Assembly (NCBI RefSeq): GCF_000142805.1
Contig: NC_013081.1
Location: 1,116,001-1,180,000 of the forward strand
Reading direction: 5' to 3'
DNA from: Lachancea thermotolerans CBS 6340
Taxonomy: Eukaryota > Ascomycota > Saccharomycetes > Saccharomycetales > Saccharomycetaceae
DNA: 64,000 nucleotides
Each line of letters starts with the position of its first letter. Position 1 is the first letter of the stretch. The position numbers and the translations under genes were made by a program. Below are positions 43,301 through 50,602 of this stretch, one piece after another. Under the pieces are notes generated by a model. That model did not search any database, was not told the origin of the DNA, and worked only from the letters and a program-made list of their open reading frames with translations.

Positions 43301-44468
43301 GCATATCTGTTCCATTTTTAACTTCTTCTTCAGCACTTTTAGGTAGGTTGATGCTTGTTAGCTGCTGCTCCTCGGGGTTTAGAAAAGAGGTGCTAGATGT
43401 TGTAGATGCTGTAGCTGGGTGCGAAGCTTTGGGAAGTTGTTCATCGAGCTTTACACCAAGCTCATCGAGAGATTGCGACTGGTTGATAGGAGGAAGAGTT
43501 CTTTCTTCATCTGTTTCTTCAGTTGTGTTTGATTGAGGATTCTGTTGAGCTTCAACCGATATTGCGGGGTCAGAAGCACTCACCGCCTGTTCCAAATCTG
43601 CTGGATGGCCGATGTGTTCATCTGGTGCTCCAGACGAAAGAACTGAACTTTCCGTTTGTATTTGGTCAATGGAAAGCAAACCGCCTTTTAGCTGTTCTGA
43701 ACCTTGCACATGGCCTTCCTCGGTGCCGGCGCTTTTCTGTATTTCAGCTTTATCAACATTGCTCGGGCTGCTAAGCAGGCCTGAGTTTTCATGTGCTCCA
43801 ACGGCAGATGGTAAGTGCTGACAAGGTTCCGCGAGGTAATCAGTTTTCACCGCAACTTTCAGCACCTGCTCAACATCTATGTTCCCAACTAAGCCAGGCT
43901 CACCTTGGACTTCAGTAGCTTGTGGTTTACTCCCAGACTCGAGAGAGGCATGACCATGAGAATATTCGGGAGGTTCAGAGCCACTAACAATATCCTTTGT
44001 ATCTACTTCTGAAGTTGTATCATTGAGAATCATATCTACAGCATTCTCTTGTGCAGGAGGAATATCCGCTTCAGTATTGCTCTCAGACGAAGCTCGATTT
44101 TCCGCAGGAGCGTGAATTTCGCGGAAGTCGCCCTCGGTGGCCGTGGGCTCCGAAAGTTCATAGACGACATCCTTTGGTGCTTTCTTGGCAGCACAGCTTT
44201 GCACTGATTTAACTGCCTGGGGGCCTTCAGTAACTGCAACCGAATCAATTTCGGTTATGCTTTCTGGGGTCGATTCTGAGACTTCGCCAGCTTCAGATTC
44301 AACCGTTGCATGCTCGTTTTTGGCGTATAAACCGGCATCAGAGCCCAGAATCTCTTGGTCATGAGCTTCATCGGCACCCTCTGAATGCTCGTTTTTAGCT
44401 TCGGCCTTTTTTTGTTTCTGCCTCTGCTTCTTCTTTTGATTTCTCCTCTTTTTAGCGTCTGGTCCCAT
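37353..44468 (-). CDS. SEC16: COPII coat assembly scaffold Sec16
   Basis: 2371 residues (S. cerevisiae 2195). The start [20 protein letters not shown] matches the Lys-rich Sec16 N-terminus. The long disordered N-terminal part (1-1100) is acidic and carries repeated LPWE motifs, then [19 protein letters not shown], a well-conserved Sec16 segment. The central conserved domain begins near 1130 ([20 protein letters not shown]) and includes [20 protein letters not shown] and the [20 protein letters not shown] end. The C-terminal Sec23-binding part has [27 protein letters not shown] and ends [15 protein letters not shown]. Sec16 organises ER exit sites. Contains a recent three-copy 33-bp repeat. 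Equivalent of YPL085W. Confidence 0.98.
   Translation of the reverse strand: [2371 protein letters not shown]
42550..42648 (-). repeat. Three tandem 33-bp units coding LPW(E/K)K(E/D)ES repeats in SEC16
   Basis: Units 42550-42582, 42583-42615 and 42616-42648 each code an 11-residue repeat ([12 protein letters not shown] type). Units 1 and 3 differ by one base, unit 2 by several, so the outer copies look recently duplicated or homogenised. They lie at about residues 607-640 and amplify a motif (LPWE) that also occurs singly elsewhere in the N-terminal region. Confidence 0.9.
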
Positions 44469-44991
44469 CTTTATTTATAGCCCAATTGCTCGATAGGGGG
44501 AGGACGATCGCTCAAATTCGTTTGGGCTTAAGGATCGTATGTCAATTCCGCAATCCTTTCTCGAGAACTCTCTGAGTGCCTCTTTGGAATGAACTGCGTT
44601 CTGACCAAGCTATTTGTTAGCGTCTGATCTACTAGTTTATAGATTTCGCCACCTTTTTTCCTATACGCGACCCAAATTATTGTTAGCACGTACGAAAAGA
44701 TCAAACACTCGATCTTTTGGTAAACAGAATCCTAGGGGAGCCGAGGGGGGCGGAAAACCAATTGTCTTCTGCCGGAATTCGATTTAAAACTAGCGCTGAG
44801 AAGATGTGATGCTCACGAAAGTTACCACTCTTCGTCCGTCATTAGTTTAAATCTTTCACGTGAAGTGCTTTCGAAATTGGCGGCACTTGATCTTGAAAAA
44901 TTTTAGACATGAATTATAGGCGATGCGCATCATATAACCTTAAAGCACGGCAAGCTCAGGGTCTAGAACCTGTTAAAACCTCTATTTAACC
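44469..44991. promoter_or_regulatory. Divergent promoter of SEC16 and ELP3
   Basis: 523 bp. TTTCACGTGAAG (CACGTG at 44857-44862) lies 130 bp before the ELP3 ATG. No other feature or gene seen. Confidence 0.5.
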
Positions 44992-46659
44992 ATGGCAAGG
45001 CGTGGACCTAAAACCAACAAACAAAAATTGGCCCCCGAGAAGGAGCGCTTTATCCAATGTTGTTCGGATATAACATTGGAACTGACGAACTCGTTAACAT
45101 CGGGTTCCACCAAGGAAACCAACTTAAATGGGCTTATCACTAAGTTTTCTAAGAAGTACAAGCTTAAGCAGCAGCCCCGCTTGACAGACATCATCAACTC
45201 TATCCCCGACCAATACAAAAAATACCTTCTCCCTAAGCTAAAAGCCAAGCCGGTGCGAACCGCGTCAGGCATAGCGGTGGTCGCTGTCATGTGCAAGCCC
45301 CATAGATGCCCTCACATTGCATACACTGGTAACATCTGTGTTTACTGTCCTGGTGGACCAGACTCCGACTTTGAGTATTCTACACAGTCGTACACCGGTT
45401 ACGAACCCACTTCGATGCGCGCTATTCGCGCCCGTTACGACCCTTACGAACAAGCTCGTGGTAGAGTCGAGCAGCTCAAGCAACTGGGGCACTCGATCGA
45501 CAAAGTCGAGTATATTATCATGGGCGGTACTTTTATGTCCCTTCCAAAGGATTATCGTGAAGACTTTATAGTCAAGCTGCACAACGCCCTCTCCGGTTTC
45601 AACGGTAATGACATAGACGAGGCTATCCAGTTTTCGCAGCAAAGTTTGACTAAGTGTGTGGGTATCACTATCGAAACAAGACCAGATTACTGCACACATA
45701 CGCACCTCGACGACATGCTGAAGTATGGTTGTACGCGTCTAGAAATTGGCGTGCAGTCTCTTTACGAGGACGTCGCTAGAGACACGAACCGTGGGCATAC
45801 TGTGAAGTCAGTTGCTGAGACATTTTGTGTGGCCAAGGACGCAGGCTACAAAATTGTCTCGCATATGATGCCTGACTTGCCAAACGTTGGTATGGAAAGA
45901 GATATCGAGCAGTTTAAAGAGTATTTCGAGAACCCTGCTTTCAGAACAGACGGGCTTAAAATTTACCCAACTCTAGTCATAAGAGGAACTGGTTTATATG
46001 AACTTTGGAAAACAGGCCGCTACAAGTCTTACAACGCTAATGCCCTTGTCGACTTAGTCGCTCGTATCATGGCTCTAGTTCCACCCTGGACTAGAATTTA
46101 CCGTGTCCAGAGAGATATTCCAATGCCTTTGGTGACTTCTGGTGTCGACAACGGTAATCTGCGAGAGCTAGCGCTGGCGAGGATGAAAGATTTTGGCACA
46201 ACCTGCAGAGATGTCCGTACGAGAGAGGTCGGAATCCAGGAGGTCCATCACAAAGTTCAGCCCGACCAAGTTGAGCTCATCCGCAGAGACTACTACGCCA
46301 ACGGCGGGTGGGAAACATTTTTGTCATATGAAGATCCAAAGCAGGACATTTTAATAGGACTTCTGCGACTCAGGAAAGCTTCCAAGAAGTACACTTACAG
46401 GAAAGAGTTCACCTCCCAAAGAACGTCTATTGTCAGGGAGCTGCATGTCTATGGTTCAGTGGTGCCTCTGCATTCTAGGGACCCGCGTAAGTTCCAGCAC
46501 CAGGGATTCGGCACACTGTTGATGGAAGAAGCAGCGAGGATAGCAAAGGAAGAACATGGTTCAGAAAAAATATCGGTCATTTCTGGTGTTGGTGTGAGGA
46601 ATTACTATGCCAAGCTAGGTTACGAATTAGATGGCCCCTATATGTCTAAGAAGTTGTAA
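44992..46659 (+). CDS. ELP3: Elongator catalytic subunit Elp3
   Basis: 555 residues (S. cerevisiae 557). The radical-SAM part (about 85-390) has the iron-sulfur cysteines in [20 protein letters not shown] and the following [12 protein letters not shown] segment. The C-terminal GNAT lobe (about 400-550) has [20 protein letters not shown], the acetyl-CoA-binding Q/RxxGxG/A pattern, and ends [19 protein letters not shown]. Elp3 makes the cm5 group on wobble uridines of tRNAs in the cytosol. Converges with GLY1. Equivalent of YPL086C. Confidence 0.98.
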   Translation: MARRGPKTNKQKLAPEKERFIQCCSDITLELTNSLTSGSTKETNLNGLITKFSKKYKLKQQPRLTDIINSIPDQYKKYLLPKLKAKPVRTASGIAVVAVMCKPHRCPHIAYTGNICVYCPGGPDSDFEYSTQSYTGYEPTSMRAIRARYDPYEQARGRVEQLKQLGHSIDKVEYIIMGGTFMSLPKDYREDFIVKLHNALSGFNGNDIDEAIQFSQQSLTKCVGITIETRPDYCTHTHLDDMLKYGCTRLEIGVQSLYEDVARDTNRGHTVKSVAETFCVAKDAGYKIVSHMMPDLPNVGMERDIEQFKEYFENPAFRTDGLKIYPTLVIRGTGLYELWKTGRYKSYNANALVDLVARIMALVPPWTRIYRVQRDIPMPLVTSGVDNGNLRELALARMKDFGTTCRDVRTREVGIQEVHHKVQPDQVELIRRDYYANGGWETFLSYEDPKQDILIGLLRLRKASKKYTYRKEFTSQRTSIVRELHVYGSVVPLHSRDPRKFQHQGFGTLLMEEAARIAKEEHGSEKISVISGVGVRNYYAKLGYELDGPYMSKKL

Positions 46660-46704
46660 GTGCAGTATCCTCAGTCGCCTTCTATTTATTTATTAGCATT
46701 GTTT

Positions 46705-47859
46705 TTAGTATATTCTGGTTGAACGTCCCTCGGGTTTATAATCATTTTTCTGATAGTATTCTGCAACGTCTGTAAATGTCTTCTTAAGCAAGGCAAGACC
46801 TTCGGGCTTGATATTCTGGTAGTGGAAAGCCAATCTCCCATCAAATAACCTAACGTTGTTACGCTCACCAATCTCCAGAAACTTGCTCATATTTATGCCG
46901 GAACTGGCCAAATCAATAAATATGAAGTTTGTTTCGACAGGGTGAGCAAGCCTCAACTCCATGGCGTACTTGTCTTTCAGAGTGGTGTAAAGGTCCTCCC
47001 AAAACTCCAGAGTTTTGGATGAGACCTCTGCAACGGCTTGTGGAAAGTTGCGATCCAAACAGTAAGCTGCAATCTTGGTTATGAACCCCGCTTGCCGAAT
47101 TCCGCCACCCTGCTGCTTGAGCAAGTGGCGTGCCCTGGCCCTAAATTCTGGTCCTCCAACAAGCATGGAGCCAATCGGCGCGCCTAGAGATTTCGAGAAA
47201 CAGAGGGACAAGGAGTCGAACAGGGGGCCGACTTTGCGCATGTAGCCGACGGGGTCCTCTCCAGAACTGCACGCCGCATTCCAGAATCGCGCACCGTCCA
47301 GATGTAGCTTTATGCCCTCCTCATGGCACCAGTCGCTGATGCGTTTGAGCTCTTCGTAGGGGAAGCACATCCCATGCAGGGTGTTTTCAAGGCAGATGAG
47401 TCTTGTCGGGGCGAGATGGATGTCGCCATCATCGGGGATGTAGGCTTCCTGAATGTCTTCAAGGGTCAAGAATCTGTCGTTGGAAGCAGCGACTGGCACG
47501 ACCAGCGCTTGAGATAGGACTGCGATGCCGGCGCACTCGTCCACGTAAACATGCGCCCTTTTGTCACACAGAATACTAAAGGGAGGGGCAAAGTTCAAGT
47601 GAGCTCGGATGGCGATTTGGTTGGACATGGTGGTGGACATACAGAATAAACCCTGCGCCTCGGAGCCGCCATAAAGTTTTCCTCCGAGGAGCTCCTGGGA
47701 AACGCGCTGTTCCAATAGGCAGGTACAGGCATCCTCCTGGAAAATCACATCACCCACGGACGCGTTGGCTCCGGCTGCGAACATGTCGGGCGTGGGGATC
47801 GTGAAGGTGTCCGATCTGAAGTCGTTGTAGGAAGTGGTGTATTGGGGGAGATCAGGCAT
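46705..47859 (-). CDS. GLY1: Low-specificity L-threonine aldolase
   Basis: 384 residues (S. cerevisiae 387). PLP enzyme of fold type I that cleaves threonine to glycine and acetaldehyde, the main glycine source in yeast grown on glucose. Signatures: YNDFRSDTFTIPTPDMF at the N-terminus, GKLYGGSEAQGLFC, KLHLDGARFWNA (Asp pairing with the PLP nitrogen) and the Schiff-base lysine in SLCFSKSLGAPIG near 218. In S. cerevisiae this gene (YEL046C) is on chromosome V, so its place between ELP3 and the ceramidase is a lineage-specific location. Confidence 0.95.
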   Translation of the reverse strand: MPDLPQYTTSYNDFRSDTFTIPTPDMFAAGANASVGDVIFQEDACTCLLEQRVSQELLGGKLYGGSEAQGLFCMSTTMSNQIAIRAHLNFAPPFSILCDKRAHVYVDECAGIAVLSQALVVPVAASNDRFLTLEDIQEAYIPDDGDIHLAPTRLICLENTLHGMCFPYEELKRISDWCHEEGIKLHLDGARFWNAACSSGEDPVGYMRKVGPLFDSLSLCFSKSLGAPIGSMLVGGPEFRARARHLLKQQGGGIRQAGFITKIAAYCLDRNFPQAVAEVSSKTLEFWEDLYTTLKDKYAMELRLAHPVETNFIFIDLASSGINMSKFLEIGERNNVRLFDGRLAFHYQNIKPEGLALLKKTFTDVAEYYQKNDYKPEGRSTRIY

Positions 47860-48232
47860 TTGTGTCGCGGACTCACACTTTAAGTGAGATGTTGTGCGGG
47901 AGAAATAGTTAGGGATGGACCCTTTTGTTTGGCCAGGAAGGGAGAGAGAGAGAGAGTGCGAGCGAAAGCGCGAAAGTGCGCGTCTTATCTACAGAACGCC
48001 GTACGAAAACAAAGTGCAAGCACACTGTACAGCGGTACCAAGAAAGGAAAAAAGGCCCACGGTGTAACAAGCTGAGAACTTGAGTATCATGTCCGTGTTT
48101 TAAGGTGCAAGGGAATGTATAATCGATCTATGTACGGAGAAGCGCGATTCTGGCTACACTTACCCGCGGGGTAAGAACGACAGTTATGTCTGAGGATGCG
48201 TAGGGGTGTAGAACCGGAAGAGCAAAGCGCGG
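47860..48232. promoter_or_regulatory. GLY1 promoter and ceramidase 3' flank
   Basis: 373 bp. A short GA run (47941-47956) lies about 85-100 bp upstream of GLY1. GC content rises sharply at about 48,230, where the GC-rich island begins. No further gene seen. Confidence 0.45.
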
Positions 48233-49240
48233 TTACTCGCTCTTCCGGCGGTCATCTTTGGGGCCGGCGGAACCGGGCCCGGAGTCGCTCACGTACTTGT
48301 CCATGAACTCCAGGGAGTACTTGGTGCTTCCGCGGTGGGCGTTGAGAACCAGCTCTGGAAACACTTTCCAATGCCACACGAGAGTGTACTGGTCGGCCTG
48401 GTCGTGGGTGAGCACGCGCAGGTACTCGAGGTGCACGATATAGAAATATACGCCGGTGCCCGTGAGCAGGTGCCACCAGGAGTGCAGCTCGAGCAGGATG
48501 CCAAGCGGCAGCTTCAGCAGGGACCTGCGGATGAAGATCCAGAAGGAGCAGAAGTGCACGTCGAGCTGCCACAGGAGATAGCCGGTCAGGAAGATGGAGA
48601 TGCTGAGAGCCATGGTGTCGCGCAGGTTGCGGCGGGCACGCGGGTCGCTGACGTACTTGGAGGCGAGCGCGCCAGCGGAGAACACAACAAGGACGTTGAG
48701 CACGGCGTAGGCGGTCTGGTGGATGGTGGGGTCGCGGTAGACCAGGTAGATCACGGTGAGGGCGGTGGCGGTGCCAAAGACGAGCAGGGCAACGACGGCC
48801 TGCTTGAGCAGCGTGGGCTTGCGCGCGACAGCGACGGTGCCGGCGGTGCCGTTGGCACCGTCGGCGCCTTTGGCGAGCAGCTGGCGCTCCTCGCAGAAGA
48901 TGCTCCAGGCAGGGATGCAGGTGGCGTAGATCATGGGCAGCTCGTCGAGCAGCTGGTACTCGTACTTCAGGGTCATGTGGAAGAGCCACGAGCCGACGCC
49001 CACGGTGCCGAGGCCGAGGCCGATCATGGCGAAGCGCTTTTCCAGGCGGTTGTGCACGGCGGACCACGTCACGAATACGGCCAGCAGCACGAAGAGCCCG
49101 TTGGTGACCGTGTTGGCCCACTCGGCGACGAAGGGCGACACGACGTAGTTTTCCTCGCACCAGTCGATGGTCGACGTGGGCTTGCCCCAGTAGCCGACCT
49201 CAGGGGGCTCCGGGTACGCCTTAAATATGGAACTGAGCAT
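48233..49240 (-). CDS. YDC1: Alkaline ceramidase (Ydc1/Ypc1)
   Basis: 335 residues (S. cerevisiae Ypc1 316, Ydc1 317). The N-terminal block YPEPPEVGYWGKPTSTIDWC and EWANTVTNGLFVL, the SWLFHMTLKYEYQLLDELPM segment with the metal-binding His and Asp, and the C-terminal HSWWHLLTGTGVYF histidines identify the alkaline ceramidase family; about seven membrane helices are predicted from hydrophobicity. It hydrolyses phyto- or dihydroceramide in the ER/Golgi. Unduplicated counterpart of YPL087W and YBR183W; either symbol applies. Third positions are almost all G or C, so long spurious frames occur on all strands here; this frame is chosen because it alone gives family motifs. Confidence 0.95.
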   Translation of the reverse strand: MLSSIFKAYPEPPEVGYWGKPTSTIDWCEENYVVSPFVAEWANTVTNGLFVLLAVFVTWSAVHNRLEKRFAMIGLGLGTVGVGSWLFHMTLKYEYQLLDELPMIYATCIPAWSIFCEERQLLAKGADGANGTAGTVAVARKPTLLKQAVVALLVFGTATALTVIYLVYRDPTIHQTAYAVLNVLVVFSAGALASKYVSDPRARRNLRDTMALSISIFLTGYLLWQLDVHFCSFWIFIRRSLLKLPLGILLELHSWWHLLTGTGVYFYIVHLEYLRVLTHDQADQYTLVWHWKVFPELVLNAHRGSTKYSLEFMDKYVSDSGPGSAGPKDDRRKSE

Positions 49241-49658
49241 TGTCTCGAGCAGTAGGGGAGAGGCGCGCGGGCTCGAGGGGTGGGAGATTCACGCGGTTCA
49301 GCGGGGACGGGGTAGTGGAACGGGGGCTTTCGCTGCGGGAGGGAGAGAACCGGGCAGAGGAAGGAGTTGTAGCGGGAGCGCGAGGGCGTGTGAGTGCGTG
49401 CGTACGTACGTGCGTGCGTGTGTGCGTGTGTGTGCGCGCGAGAAACTGCTATGGACGTGGCGAGTTTGCGAGTGTGTCGTTTCGGGACACGGCTCCAGCT
49501 TTTTATAGCCGGGCGACAACGACTCCGTGCATCTCGTTGCCTAGAGAGAACAATTAAGTGCCGGCGGCGTCAGCGGAGTACAGAGTGATGTGGACGGCGA
49601 GAGCGGAGAGCAGAGAATAGAGAGACACACGGTTGTACCCGCGCGCAAGCGCGGGCAC
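49241..49658. promoter_or_regulatory. GC-rich ceramidase promoter with alternating GT/GC tract
   Basis: About 420 bp upstream of the ceramidase gene. Positions about 49386-49440 are alternating purine-pyrimidine (GTGCGTGCGTACGTACGTGC, then GTGTGCGTGTGTGTGCGCGC), a sequence type prone to left-handed DNA. Frames that cross this part encode only the repeat and are not called. Confidence 0.5.
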
Positions 49659-49740
49659 GAGCGTACACAGAGCTACACACAGCGCTACACACAGAGCTAC
49701 ACACAGCGCTCCACACAGCGCTACACGCAGCGCCGCACGC
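49659..49740. repeat. 12-bp minisatellite downstream of the SDR gene
   Basis: About 6.8 tandem copies of a 12-bp unit AG[AC]GCTACACAC, complete units starting at 49669, 49681, 49693, 49705, 49717 and 49729, with A/C variation at the third base alternating between neighbours (agag/agcg). It ends 16 bp from the SDR stop codon, so it lies in that gene's 3' UTR on the minus strand. Confidence 0.85.
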
Positions 49741-49756
49741 CCGCGGCGCGCCGCGC

Positions 49757-50602
49757 TCAGATGCTGCTGTACCCGCCGTCCACCACGATGTCCGTCCCCG
49801 TCGTGAACGTCGACGCGTCCGACCCCAGGTACAGGTACGCGCCCACCAGCTCCTCCGGCAGGCCCTCGCGCCCCAGCGGCGTCAGCATCAGCCACTTCTG
49901 TTTCACGTCGTCCAGCGCAAACTCGCTGATCGGCGTCGAGATGTACCCGGGCGACACCGTGTTGACGCGCGCGAACCCGGCCCACTCCACCGCCAGCGAC
50001 CGCGCCATGTGGATCACCCCGGCCTTGGCCGCGTTGTAGCACGTCTGCAGCTGCGGCACGTTGACCACGTGCCCGGACATCGACGCCGTGATCACCAGCG
50101 ACCCGCAGCCCTGCTTCTTGAAAACGGCCCCGATGAACTTGCTGCAGTAGTACACGCCCTGGAAGTCCGTCTGCAGTACGCGGTCCCACTCGCGCGACGC
50201 CGTGCCCTGCTCCTGCGCCTCGACTAGCGCGCCTTTTTCCCACGCGACCCCCGCATTTGCGACGAACACGTCGATACGTCCGCCAAAGTCCGCCAGCACC
50301 TGCTGGATCGTGGCCTGCACACGCTCCTCATCGTTGACGGCGCACTTGTACGCCTTGGCCCGCACCCCGTACTTTTCTGCCAGCTCGCGCGCGGTCTGGA
50401 TGAGCCCGTCGTGCGAGTTGTACCACACTGCGATGTCGGCGCCGGCCTGCGCGTATGCGACTGCGACCGCGCCGCCGATCCCGGACGACGCGCCGGAGAT
50501 GCACGCGACTTTGCCGCGCAGGGAGAACATGTCCATGACGTGCGAAGGCAGCTGGGGGCGGGGCTGCGGGATTTCTAGGCCTGTGGCGATAGTCTTGGGC
50601 AT
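49757..50602 (-). CDS. Sorbose-reductase-like (Sou1-type) NADP-dependent SDR
   Basis: 281 residues from the ATG at 50600-50602 (MPKTIATGLEIPQPRPQLPS); the frame is open far upstream only because of high GC, with the start set at the first family-like residue after a GT-repeat leader. Classical short-chain dehydrogenase: cofactor motif GASSGIGG near residue 39, NAG near 115, catalytic Ser, and YNAAKAG (YxxxK) near 197; ends in TDIVVDGGYSSI. Closest by memory to Candida SOU1/SOU2 and fungal NADP-mannitol dehydrogenases, cytosolic ketose/polyol enzymes. It sits exactly where S. cerevisiae has YPL088W (an aryl-alcohol dehydrogenase), so the slot is filled by a different redox gene. Substrate not determined from sequence. 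Confidence 0.87.
   Translation of the reverse strand: MPKTIATGLEIPQPRPQLPSHVMDMFSLRGKVACISGASSGIGGAVAVAYAQAGADIAVWYNSHDGLIQTARELAEKYGVRAKAYKCAVNDEERVQATIQQVLADFGGRIDVFVANAGVAWEKGALVEAQEQGTASREWDRVLQTDFQGVYYCSKFIGAVFKKQGCGSLVITASMSGHVVNVPQLQTCYNAAKAGVIHMARSLAVEWAGFARVNTVSPGYISTPISEFALDDVKQKWLMLTPLGREGLPEELVGAYLYLGSDASTFTTGTDIVVDGGYSSI

Noticed and set aside
48252-49255. Two further long open frames of about 300 codons over the ceramidase gene, one on each strand
   Set aside because: They arise because third positions of the ceramidase gene are nearly all G or C. Their translations are Arg/Ala/His- or Gly/Glu-rich without family motifs, whereas the called frame has all ceramidase signatures.
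49590-50039. Plus-strand frame with SYTQ/RYTQ repeats
   Set aside because: Its repeated part is only the 12-bp minisatellite and the rest is antisense to the SDR.
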